NCBI GenBank assembly: GCA_902774285.1
Contig: CACYHO010000001.1
Coordinates: forward strand, 328,077-392,076
Origin: an uncultured Pseudomonadota bacterium
GTDB taxonomy: Bacteria; Pseudomonadota; Alphaproteobacteria; Rs-D84
Length of the DNA stretch: 64,000 bases
Reading direction: 5' to 3'
Shown: in pieces, positions 1 to 7,930 of the stretch
Position numbering within the stretch: the stretch's first letter is position 1
Layout: every line of letters begins with the position of its first letter
Notes under the pieces: generated by a model
What the model was told of the DNA's origin: nothing
Database searches by the model: none
Seen by the model: only the letters and a program-made list of their open reading frames with translations
Program-made: the position numbers and the translations under genes

Positions 1-704
1 TTCCAGATATAGAAAACACAACTGTTGTTGAAGTTGGACCCGGGCCTGGTGGTTTGACGCGTGCCATATTAATGTCTGGGGTAAAAAAATTAATTGCGAT
101 AGAAAAAGATAAAACCACAGAACCAATTTTATCAAAAATAATAGATGCATCTGATGGCAGATTGGAAGTTATTTATGGCGATGCTTTGAAAACAAATTTA
201 TCGAATGTCGATAAAGACGGTTTTGCCATTTGTTCAAATTTACCATACAATGTTGGTACAGAATTGTTAATTGGTTGGATGCACAAAATTGCAAGTGGTG
301 AAAAAATAAAATCTTTAACTTTAATGTTTCAAAAAGAAGTTGCACAACGTATTGTGGCAAAGGTTGGTGATACGCAATACGGCAGATTATCTGTATTGTG
401 CAATTTAATTGCAGATACAAAAATATTATTTGATGTTCCAAACACTGCATTCGTTCCACGTCCAAAGGTTCAATCTGCGGTTGTTCAAATTATTCCTAAT
501 AAAAACAAGATAAATAAAATAGACGATGTTTCTGTATTAGAAAAATTAACTGCAAAATTATTTGGACAACGTCGTAAAATGATACGTGGAATTATAAAAA
601 CAGATTGGGCACAATATGGATTAACAGGGACAGAACGTGCGGAAGAAATTTCACCAGAATTATTCTTAAAAATTTCGCACAATATTGATGTAAATCTGTT
701 ATAA
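1..704 (+). CDS. rsmA: 16S rRNA (adenine-N6,N6) dimethyltransferase RsmA/KsgA, 5' end missing
   Basis: This enzyme dimethylates two adjacent adenines in the terminal helix of 16S rRNA, using S-adenosylmethionine, during small-subunit maturation. The frame is already open at base 3 and enters with the SAM-binding motif VVEVGPGPGG, so the N-terminal part lies outside the window; the TTG at base 54 is internal and is not the start. The catalytic N6-adenine motif NLPYNVGT follows about 95 residues in, and the C-terminal rRNA-binding domain ends with FGQRRKMIRG, typical of the family. The stop is 23 bases before the antiporter gene, suggesting co-transcription. Identity is secure; only the start is unknown. 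Confidence 0.95.
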   Translation, partial: PDIENTTVVEVGPGPGGLTRAILMSGVKKLIAIEKDKTTEPILSKIIDASDGRLEVIYGDALKTNLSNVDKDGFAICSNLPYNVGTELLIGWMHKIASGEKIKSLTLMFQKEVAQRIVAKVGDTQYGRLSVLCNLIADTKILFDVPNTAFVPRPKVQSAVVQIIPNKNKINKIDDVSVLEKLTAKLFGQRRKMIRGIIKTDWAQYGLTGTERAEEISPELFLKISHNIDVNLL

Positions 705-727
705 TATAACTGAAACGGAGAGAGAAC

Positions 728-2431
728 ATGTCAACAGCAACACTTATATTTTTCGCAATAGCATTTGTCGCAGTATTTTTTATGCGTCTTTTTAAGATGG
801 GGACTTTATTAGCGTTTTTATTGACAGGTATTTTGGCTGGACAGCATGTTTTGGGATTGTTTGAATTATCTGGAACATGGAATTTTTTGGGCGAATTGGG
901 CATAATGTTTTTGTGGTTTAATATTGGTTTGCAAATCAATATGCAAAGACTTTGGCAATTAAGACACACCATTTTCGGACTGGGCGCATCCCAGGTGTTA
1001 ATGGTGGCGGTTATGCTTTTCCCGATGCTTGTTGGAATTACATCATGGTCTTTGATTGGGACAGCGATGATATCTTTGATTTTGGCGATGTCCAGTACGT
1101 CTGAAGATTTACAGATATTAATCGACAGAAACCAATTACAAACAAATATGGGGCGTCAAACATTTTCTATTTTATTATTTCAAGATTTATTATCAATTCC
1201 ATTACTTGCGATGTTGCCAATTATGGCGGGCAAATCTATAAACCTTGGTGCGTCTGCAATTGATATTTTGGTAATGTCATTGGGTTTAATATTGGGGGTA
1301 GTAATCGTTTCAAAATTTATTATAAATCCATTGATGCGTGTTGTTGCACGTATAAAATCTACCGAAGCATTTGTTTTGGCGATAATGGTAAATATCGCGG
1401 TATGGGCTGTTGTTTTAAATTTGATGGGATTACCACCGGCATTGGGGGCGTTCTTGGCTGGTATGTTAATGTCGGAAACAGTTTACAGACACCAGGTAAA
1501 TGCAGCCATCGAACCATATTCAATGTTGTTCTTGTCTTTCTTTTTCATTGTTTTGGGCATGGAAATAAATTTACCATTCTTGATAGATCATTGGGATATG
1601 GTTTTAATCGGTGTTGCTGGATTGGTTTTTATCAAATTTTTCGCTTTATATATCGTTGCACGTGTGCGTCATGTCCAATCACGTGAAGCAACATTAATGT
1701 CTCTTATTTTGGCCCAGGGCGGTGAATTTGGATTGTTGATTTTACAAACAATGAAAATAAACGGTATTTCTGCGATTCCAGCAGAACATCAGGAAATTTT
1801 AACTGCTATAATCATAGTTTCTATTATGATGACACCAATATTATTGCTATTATATGACCAATTATTAAAAGCTGGCAAAATATTTAATGGGTCACGTAAT
1901 AAAAAATTGTCAGAACAAATCAAAGTAGAAACACCAAGTGTTATAATTTGTGGTTTTGGCCGTATGGGTCAAATTGTCGCACAGATGTTGGAATCGGAAC
2001 ACATATCATATGTTGCAATTGATGGTAATGTTGATGAAGTGGTTATGGCACGTGAATTAGGTTATAATGTTATATATGGTGATTCCAAGAAAAAAGCGAT
2101 TTTATTGGCAGCAGGACTTAAAGCACGTAAAACAAAAGCCGTAGTTATTTCATTAAATGATGAAATTGTTGCGCGTGATATTGTTCAAACTTTGCATGGC
2201 ATATCAAAGCAGATAAAAATATTTGCGCGTGCACACAATTTGCAATCATCGCGTGATTTATTGCAAATGGGCGTAAAATCAGCAACTCCTGAAATTATAG
2301 AATCTTCATTTATTTTGGGGTCTGATGTTATGGAAAGTATGGGGCTTTCAAAACCAAAGATAAATGCACTGGTAAGTTATTTGCGTGAAAATGGCTATGA
2401 AAATGTTAAAAAGCCAATTGACACAAAATAA
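728..2431 (+). CDS. Kef-type monovalent cation:proton antiporter (CPA2) with RCK/TrkA-N domain
   Basis: Inner-membrane antiporter that probably exchanges K+ or Na+ for H+. The first roughly 390 residues are a long series of hydrophobic segments with the CPA2 pattern (for example LGELGIMFLWFNIGL and LSFFFIVLGMEINLPF). From about residue 400 there is a Rossmann-type TrkA-N domain beginning VIICGFGRMGQ, which binds NAD(H) or another nucleotide and gates transport. The 567-residue length fits KefB/KefC/YbaL-type proteins. A good purine-rich site (GGAGAGAG) precedes the ATG. The gene sits between rsmA and lspA. Which ion is moved, and whether it is glutathione-gated, cannot be read from the sequence. 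Confidence 0.88.
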   Translation: MSTATLIFFAIAFVAVFFMRLFKMGTLLAFLLTGILAGQHVLGLFELSGTWNFLGELGIMFLWFNIGLQINMQRLWQLRHTIFGLGASQVLMVAVMLFPMLVGITSWSLIGTAMISLILAMSSTSEDLQILIDRNQLQTNMGRQTFSILLFQDLLSIPLLAMLPIMAGKSINLGASAIDILVMSLGLILGVVIVSKFIINPLMRVVARIKSTEAFVLAIMVNIAVWAVVLNLMGLPPALGAFLAGMLMSETVYRHQVNAAIEPYSMLFLSFFFIVLGMEINLPFLIDHWDMVLIGVAGLVFIKFFALYIVARVRHVQSREATLMSLILAQGGEFGLLILQTMKINGISAIPAEHQEILTAIIIVSIMMTPILLLLYDQLLKAGKIFNGSRNKKLSEQIKVETPSVIICGFGRMGQIVAQMLESEHISYVAIDGNVDEVVMARELGYNVIYGDSKKKAILLAAGLKARKTKAVVISLNDEIVARDIVQTLHGISKQIKIFARAHNLQSSRDLLQMGVKSATPEIIESSFILGSDVMESMGLSKPKINALVSYLRENGYENVKKPIDTK

Positions 2432-2488
2432 TGATTTATATTTGATTTTGCCTTTCCTTGTTGCTATATTCTTGAAAACGGAGAAAAT

Positions 2489-3049
2489 ATGAAAAAGTTT
2501 TTAAAGTATGTAGCAATTATTCTGTTGGTTTTCGCGGCAGATTTCTTTTCAAAACAGTATTTGTTAGATTTATTATCGAACAAATATGGTGATGTTATAT
2601 TTAACCCAAATTCGATTTGTGCGAAATGCCATATAAACGGCGTGATTATTTCGTGGTCTGATTTAATTGGCGGTGATTACGGTTTGTCTAATTTATTTAA
2701 TATACATTTTGTATGGAACAAAGGGGTTTCGTTTTCCGCTTTTAATTCTGTAATGCCTGTTATTTTAACTATTATAACGGCACTTATAATTTTGTGGTTG
2801 ATTTATTATGCAATCAAAAAATCTTGTGATTATGAAAAATTGCCTTTGGCAATGATTATAGGTGGTGCAATTGGTAATTTGGTAGACAGAATACATTATG
2901 GCGCAGTGGCTGATTTTATACAATGGCACATTGGTGGTTTGTGGACATTCCCTGCGATATTTAATATTGGTGATATGTTTATCACATTTGGTGTGGTTTT
3001 ATATTTAATCAATATGTTTTTAAACAGAAAGAAATGCAGTTGTAAATAA
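2489..3049 (+). CDS. lspA: Lipoprotein signal peptidase (signal peptidase II)
   Basis: Membrane aspartyl protease that cleaves the signal peptide of diacylglyceryl-modified prolipoproteins. The conserved family boxes are visible: FVWNKGVSFSAF, then GNLVDR with the first catalytic aspartate, and FNIGDMFI with the second. Four hydrophobic segments are present. At 186 residues it is slightly longer than the usual 160-170 because of an extra loop after residue 35 containing the pair CAKC. Its partner lgt lies far away at 61.5 kb. GGAG precedes the ATG, and yidC follows after 13 bases, so the envelope genes lspA and yidC are probably transcribed together. Confidence 0.95.
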   Translation: MKKFLKYVAIILLVFAADFFSKQYLLDLLSNKYGDVIFNPNSICAKCHINGVIISWSDLIGGDYGLSNLFNIHFVWNKGVSFSAFNSVMPVILTIITALIILWLIYYAIKKSCDYEKLPLAMIIGGAIGNLVDRIHYGAVADFIQWHIGGLWTFPAIFNIGDMFITFGVVLYLINMFLNRKKCSCK

Positions 3050-3062
3050 AAAGGAAACGTAA

Positions 3063-4613
3063 ATGGTACAGTATATGGATAATCAATCAGGTTTTAATCA
3101 ATGGCGTCAAATGAATGTAACAAAAAAGCAATCAAAGTTTTCAGGTTTTTTCTGGTGGTTGGTTTTGTTCTTGTTTGCATGGTGGATAATGGGTGCTTGG
3201 TTTAAACCACAAAATACAGAAATAAAAGAAGTTGCACCAATCAGTGTTGAACAATCCAAGGCAACAAAACGCAATCTTGTAAATGAAGATGTTTCTTTTG
3301 ATGTCCAGGGGTTGCGTATATCCAATGTATCATTAAATAAACATAAAAAAGATTCTAAATCCGAAGAACATGTTTCTTTGTTGGATAAAGAAAATAATTT
3401 TGTAGAAATTGGTTATGTTTCATCTGATATTGTTGTTCCAAATATAAACACTCATTGGGAAATGAAATCTGGTGAAATGCATTGGGATAACCCAAGTGTA
3501 CATTTTGCGCGCAAGATATCTGTTAATGGTTATGTTATAAATGTGACAGATATAATAAAAAATAAAACAAACCATGAAATTAATGTTGCGCCTTATGTCC
3601 TGATGACACAAAGTGCGAACGATAAATCGTCAGTGGCAGTAGAAACAGGCGGGGTAGTTTATGCAAATTCAGATCTTGATTATATAAGTTGGAATAAATT
3701 AAATAACAAATCTTTTGCGTATTCGTCTGTTAATGCTTCATTCGGTTTTGCAGAACAATATTGGGAAACAATCGCTTCTGTTGACGCAAAAGATCAAACA
3801 ATAAGTATGAAAAAAAGTGGTGATTTATATTTGGCAAATACAAATGCCGCACCAGTAAAGATTGCGCCAAAATCACAATCTGAAATAAATACATATATGT
3901 TTGCGGGACCACGTCAAAGTGATGTATTGAATGTCGCATCACATAATATTCCTGGCATATCAAAAACAATGGATTATGGTTGGTTTTGGTTCTTTGCGCA
4001 ACCAATGTTATGGATGATAAATTGGTTGTATGCTTTGGTTGGTAATTATGGTATTGCGATTATTTTGATGACTTTGATTTTAAGATTGTTGATATGGCCA
4101 TTAACACGTAAATCTTATGTTTCAACAATGGCCATGCAAAGAATGCAACCAGAATTACAACGTGTTCAAAAATTATATGCAAATGACAAAGCGCGTCTTC
4201 AAATGGAAATGATGAAAGTGTATCAGACACATAAAACATCACCAATGTCCGGTTGTTTGCCAATGTTGATACAAATACCGATCTTTTTCGCATTGTATAA
4301 AGCGTTAATAATATCTGTGCCAATGCGCAGCGCACACTTTTTATGGATATCTGATTTGGCTGTGATGGACCCATATTTTATATTGCCAATATTGATGGGT
4401 GCAACAATGTGGGTACAACAATATTTGCAATCACCAAAACAAACATCAAATACGAATGATATTGCTGCATCTACGCAACGTGCGATGAAATGGATGCCGT
4501 TGTTGTTCACAGTAATGTTTGCATGGATGCCGGCGGGTTTGGTGTTGTATTGGACGGTATCCAATGTCTTTGGTATTTTACAAATGTATATAATTAAAAA
4601 GACAATAAAATAA
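3063..4613 (+). CDS. yidC: Membrane protein insertase YidC
   Basis: Inserts and folds inner-membrane proteins, alone or with SecYEG. The protein has an N-terminal transmembrane anchor at about residues 30-47, a periplasmic beta-rich domain to about residue 300, and then the conserved insertase core with five hydrophobic segments, including GNYGIAIILMTLILRLLIWP and SGCLPMLIQIPIFFALYKAL. The length of 516 residues fits Gram-negative YidC, although the periplasmic domain is on the short side. AAGGAAA precedes the ATG; an in-frame ATG at codon 5 is an alternative. A strong intrinsic terminator follows immediately, so this gene probably closes the operon. Confidence 0.96.
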   Translation: MVQYMDNQSGFNQWRQMNVTKKQSKFSGFFWWLVLFLFAWWIMGAWFKPQNTEIKEVAPISVEQSKATKRNLVNEDVSFDVQGLRISNVSLNKHKKDSKSEEHVSLLDKENNFVEIGYVSSDIVVPNINTHWEMKSGEMHWDNPSVHFARKISVNGYVINVTDIIKNKTNHEINVAPYVLMTQSANDKSSVAVETGGVVYANSDLDYISWNKLNNKSFAYSSVNASFGFAEQYWETIASVDAKDQTISMKKSGDLYLANTNAAPVKIAPKSQSEINTYMFAGPRQSDVLNVASHNIPGISKTMDYGWFWFFAQPMLWMINWLYALVGNYGIAIILMTLILRLLIWPLTRKSYVSTMAMQRMQPELQRVQKLYANDKARLQMEMMKVYQTHKTSPMSGCLPMLIQIPIFFALYKALIISVPMRSAHFLWISDLAVMDPYFILPILMGATMWVQQYLQSPKQTSNTNDIAASTQRAMKWMPLLFTVMFAWMPAGLVLYWTVSNVFGILQMYIIKKTIK

Positions 4614-4615
4614 AG

Positions 4616-4638
4616 AATGCCCATTTGGGCATTTTTTT
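4616..4638 (+). terminator. Intrinsic terminator after yidC
   Basis: A perfect 7-bp stem (AATGCCC/GGGCATT) with a 4-base loop runs into seven T residues. It begins just after the yidC stop and reaches the tail of the convergent gene, so it ends the rsmA-yidC transcript. Confidence 0.9.
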
Positions 4639-4975
4639 ATTTACCATTTAAATATTTGAACAGTGCCAACGGTGTTTGTATTTTTATGTTCTTAATACCG
4701 CATACACTTTTTGTAAATTGCACACATGTCAGATAGAAAAAATCTGGTATGCGTTCTGTGTCTGTCGGGTATTTAATAAATTTCCATCCGTGTCGTCTAA
4801 GGATTTTTAGATCCTTTTTTTGAATGGTTATTTTTACAATTTTATTTATGTGAACGAATTGATGAATAACAGCGGTATCACCATTGATTATGATTGGTGC
4901 GCAGTGTTTGTATTCATTACATAATAATCTTGCATAAAGTTTAGAGGAATAATTTGAAAATCCTATATATAACAT
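4637..4975 (-). CDS. Small unknown protein, possibly a permuted papain-like (NlpC/P60-type) cysteine peptidase
   Basis: A 112-residue protein of unknown function. I chose the ATG at 4975 because it has the site AAAGGAA at good spacing and removes the overlap with the upstream gene; a longer frame to 5023 is possible. The N-terminus reads IGFSNYSSKLYARLL followed by KHC, and the C-terminal third contains TCVQFTKSVCGI and then TPLALFKYL. That order, an early His and then a late Cys before a (F)TP...L..YL segment, resembles permuted papain-fold proteins of the YiiX/phage type. The similarity is from memory only and is weak. It lies 16 bases after the unknown gene 4992-5345, probably in the same transcript. 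Confidence 0.55.
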   Translation of the reverse strand: MLYIGFSNYSSKLYARLLCNEYKHCAPIIINGDTAVIHQFVHINKIVKITIQKKDLKILRRHGWKFIKYPTDTERIPDFFYLTCVQFTKSVCGIKNIKIQTPLALFKYLNGK

Positions 4976-4991
4976 GTTTAATTCCTTTTGT

Positions 4992-5345
4992 TTAATCAAC
5001 CAACCAGCCTTTTTGTGACGCATATAGTGTCAATGTATCCATTGCAGATTTCCAAAGTGCAGCAGCACGATTTTCAGAATAAATATATTGATGTGGTGCA
5101 CGTTTTTTATCACCAAATTTTTTCATAATTTCCAATTGGTCATTATTTAATTTTCCACAAAGGTAAAGTTTTGTAACAAGGCTTTCTACATCTAAAATTT
5201 CACATGGACGTTTCACAGATGATCGATGATAATGAAAACCGTTTTGAACAGATTTAGAATATAAAAACCAAAACCATAATTGTTCTGCATTTTGGAATTT
5301 TTCTGTTGTGTTGATTTCGTCTTTTTTGATTGTGTTTTGTAACAT
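4992..5345 (-). CDS. Conserved-looking hypothetical protein
   Basis: A 117-residue protein I do not recognise. The start at 5345 is chosen for its strong site AAAGGAG; an upstream in-frame ATG at 5390 would lie inside a hairpin and is less likely. The protein has no signal peptide or membrane segment. It is rich in aromatic residues (EQLWFWFLYSKS) and has a helical centre (LNNDQLEIMKKFG) followed by ALWKSAMDTLTLYA, and looks like a small helical cytoplasmic protein. It precedes the possible peptidase gene by 16 bases. A terminator-like hairpin stands in its leader, and three GANTC sites lie further upstream, so its expression may be regulated. Confidence 0.65.
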   Translation of the reverse strand: MLQNTIKKDEINTTEKFQNAEQLWFWFLYSKSVQNGFHYHRSSVKRPCEILDVESLVTKLYLCGKLNNDQLEIMKKFGDKKRAPHQYIYSENRAAALWKSAMDTLTLYASQKGWLVD

Positions 5346-5381
5346 ATTATGTTTCTCCTTTGTTATTTTTTTGTTATTAAA

Positions 5382-5408
5382 AAAGTGCATTATTTCCTAA
5401 TGCACTTT
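5382..5408 (-). promoter_or_regulatory. Terminator-like hairpin in the leader of the 4992-5345 gene
   Basis: An 11-bp perfect stem (AAAGTGCATTA/TAATGCACTTT) with a 5-base loop. On the minus strand it is followed by a run of six T residues counting the end of the arm, and the gene's ribosome site begins about 20 bases later. The virB10 operon upstream already has its own terminator at 5521-5546, so this hairpin is better read as an attenuator than as a second operon end. Confidence 0.55.
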
Positions 5409-5409
5409 A

Positions 5410-5520
5410 AAGTATAATAAAAATCGAATCGTGTAAAATTATACAACTCTAAATAGAAACACGAATTGAAAAACCGATTCGATTTTGATATTTGTATAAT
5501 CAATTTCGAATCGGCTAAAT
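5410..5520. promoter_or_regulatory. Intergenic promoter region with three GANTC sites
   Basis: There is no gene here. GAATC occurs at 5426-5430 and 5508-5512, and GATTC at 5476-5480. The first two lie within a 12-base inverted repeat (AAAATCGAATCG and CGATTCGATTTT). -10-like hexamers occur on both strands. GANTC is the CcrM methylation site that GcrA reads in alphaproteobacteria, so this may be a methylation-sensitive promoter for the minus-strand gene. That use is inference. Confidence 0.4.
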
Positions 5521-5546
5521 AAAAAAATCCGCATTTGCGGATTTTT
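5521..5546 (-). terminator. Intrinsic terminator of the virB8-virB9-virB10 operon
   Basis: The stem ATCCGC/GCGGAT has the loop ATTT and is flanked by A and T runs. Read on the minus strand, the stem ends in a run of T directly after the virB10 stop. The symmetry would also let it work in the other direction. Confidence 0.85.
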
Positions 5547-7923
5547 ATTTAACTTCTATTGGTGGGAAACAATCACCACCTGTATCAGGACAACAATTAA
5601 ATCCTGCTTCGCCCATATCTGTATAAGTTTCACCGGCACAACATCCATTAATGTCTGGTGCGACACCACCGTCACATGTTAATACTTCTTCAGCAACAGG
5701 ATCATTCGGTGTATCCCATGGATTTATAATATTGTTTGCATCATCATATTTCAACCCAAGGACATCCTGATTGTATGCTTTTACTTGTTCATCTGAACCA
5801 CTTTGAGAAAATTGACCTGTTGTTTGATTAAATGTAACATTGCCGTATTTCTTTTCGGCTTGTGTTTTTACACTTTCGTTATATGCTGCTTGTTTAGCAT
5901 TATTTTTGGCTTGATAATTTTGTGATTCACAATACATATAAACTGTTCTGTAATCATAACCGGATTTTGCCCAATCGGAGCCAATTGATACTTTGCCGTT
6001 ATTGTCTGTATTACAATACTTTATCAAATCAAATGAACGAACTTGACCAACCCAAGAAGGATCTTGTGTGTCTATTGTTACTTTGTTTTTCAATTCAGAC
6101 CAAGGTCTACGTGGAAGGTCATCATATGTTGTAAATGCACATTTTTTGCCTTTGTTTTCGTTTTCATCACATGTGACAATTAAATCAACAGGTGAAAATA
6201 CATTTATACGTGTTCCGGCCGCAATAGAAAATGGTGGAACGGTATTATCAATTGCATCAACAATCAATTTTTGTGTGATTTTATTCCAAGTATTGATAAC
6301 TTCTTGTTTTGCCAATTCAGATGAACGAATTGTTCCAGATTGAACAACGGTATTATTATCCAAATCTATTTGATTAATAACGGTATCTGCAATTGGTGCA
6401 ATCATATTAACCGCCGCAGGAACCAAAGATGTTAATATTGGCATAACCATTTGTTCAACATAATCAGTACTGCCGTGACCAGGAACTCCAACGCGTCCTT
6501 GTGCGTCCGCAGAATATGGGTCTTGGTTATCAGTTCTAAAGTTAAATTCTACACCATCTGGACGGATAAATTGATACCATTTAATATTCATACGGCCAAA
6601 TGCCTGGTATGGCCCTGGCAATTTACCATCCAAATACCCCATTAATAATGTACCGGTTGGTAATATTATTGTGCGACCATCGTCTGAATAAACATTTCTG
6701 TCAACCGTTGCACGAACAGGGATACTGTGATTTTCTTCAGCATTACATTTGCCTGATTGTTGGTTGGAACAACCATAAACGCTTGGGTCTGCACGAACTT
6801 CAGAAACTATTGTTGCAGGAATTGGTTTAAATTGACGCAATATAAATGTTCTGTCATATGGACGTGAAGATGTTACAGATTCAGTGCCAAAGCCAGAGCC
6901 TCGTAAAGCTATTGGATCAAAATCAGCAGTTGCGTTTCTATCAAATTTTTTAATTTCTTTTTGTGCACCAGGATCATTATCTTTTATCCAAACTGCATCA
7001 TCACCAAACGTTCCATTAGTTGCAGAAATTTTGGAGGATTTCAATTGTGGAACAGTTAAATTACGTGAACGAACATTACGATATCCAAGATGATCAGAAT
7101 CTGTTCCTATTTTTGAACCATCTTTTAATGAAGTAATTATGCCAGTCGTTAAATCATATTTACCTGTTGGATTTGAACAATCTTTGTCAGAAAAAGGATA
7201 AAAATAATTCGCACCATGTTCTGGTTTTATCCAACCAATTTGACGACCAGATTGATCATATCCAGGAATTGCAAATTCAGAACATTTTTCAGGTGCCAAT
7301 ATAACAGGTTCTTCTTCTTTGAAAGGATTTTCAACAGCGATAGTTTTTATTTCTTCAACAGCCTTTTCAATAATTGGTTCTGGTTCGTATTCGATAACTT
7401 CTGGTTCCGGTTCTGGTTCTTTTACAACAGGTTCAGGTTTCTTTACTTCTTTCTTCCAAGAAGAATATTTTACAGAAACTTCAGCTGTTTTAACAATGTC
7501 AGATTGTGATTCAACATACCAATTTATTTTTACGGTTGTATCTGATTCTGGTTGAACAAATGTCGGACGATAAGTAAGTTTTATAATACAAGTATCAGTT
7601 AAATTATCGCAGGTGTCAGTTGATTTGATTTCATCAACACCTGTATCGATACTTTCTATAACCACAGGTGCACTTACAGAAACATCGATGCTTTCACTGT
7701 ACGATGCGCCAACTTCAATGTCAGTAAAATCGATAAAATTTGGTTCAACTTCAAAAGAAATATTTTCGTCCATGTTATCAGCAGGCGTGTTATTAGATTT
7801 ATGCCCCAATAACAATACTAATAATATGATAACAACAATAAAAGCGGCACCCAACAATATCCATTGGATATGTCGTGGTGTATTGGTTTTAAATTCTTTA
7901 AATTGTTGTTTTAAACTTTTCAT
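5545..7923 (-). CDS. virB10: Type IV secretion VirB10/TrbI-family protein with Cys-rich tail
   Basis: VirB10 spans both membranes and links the inner-membrane energy source to the outer-membrane pore of type IV secretion systems. Here there is a short cytoplasmic N-terminus, one transmembrane helix at about residues 20-41, a beta-rich periplasmic stretch, and a Pro/Glu-rich spacer at about 163-200. The VirB10 beta-barrel core then includes PVRATVDRNVYSDDGRT, LPTGTLLMGYLDG and a late AAGTRINVFSPVDL. After the core comes an unusual extension of about 190 residues ending in a Cys-rich tail (CDGG...NGCCAG...NCCPDTGGDC). At 792 residues it is about twice the usual VirB10 length. It lies 7 bases after virB9 and is followed by a terminator, with no virB11 here. 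Confidence 0.85.
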   Translation of the reverse strand: MKSLKQQFKEFKTNTPRHIQWILLGAAFIVVIILLVLLLGHKSNNTPADNMDENISFEVEPNFIDFTDIEVGASYSESIDVSVSAPVVIESIDTGVDEIKSTDTCDNLTDTCIIKLTYRPTFVQPESDTTVKINWYVESQSDIVKTAEVSVKYSSWKKEVKKPEPVVKEPEPEPEVIEYEPEPIIEKAVEEIKTIAVENPFKEEEPVILAPEKCSEFAIPGYDQSGRQIGWIKPEHGANYFYPFSDKDCSNPTGKYDLTTGIITSLKDGSKIGTDSDHLGYRNVRSRNLTVPQLKSSKISATNGTFGDDAVWIKDNDPGAQKEIKKFDRNATADFDPIALRGSGFGTESVTSSRPYDRTFILRQFKPIPATIVSEVRADPSVYGCSNQQSGKCNAEENHSIPVRATVDRNVYSDDGRTIILPTGTLLMGYLDGKLPGPYQAFGRMNIKWYQFIRPDGVEFNFRTDNQDPYSADAQGRVGVPGHGSTDYVEQMVMPILTSLVPAAVNMIAPIADTVINQIDLDNNTVVQSGTIRSSELAKQEVINTWNKITQKLIVDAIDNTVPPFSIAAGTRINVFSPVDLIVTCDENENKGKKCAFTTYDDLPRRPWSELKNKVTIDTQDPSWVGQVRSFDLIKYCNTDNNGKVSIGSDWAKSGYDYRTVYMYCESQNYQAKNNAKQAAYNESVKTQAEKKYGNVTFNQTTGQFSQSGSDEQVKAYNQDVLGLKYDDANNIINPWDTPNDPVAEEVLTCDGGVAPDINGCCAGETYTDMGEAGFNCCPDTGGDCFPPIEVK

Positions 7924-7930
7924 TTCTTTT

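Noticed and set aside
7216-7509. A Phe-rich plus-strand ORF
   Set aside because: It is antisense to the Pro/Glu-rich spacer of virB10; the Phe runs come from GAA/GAG codons read backwards.
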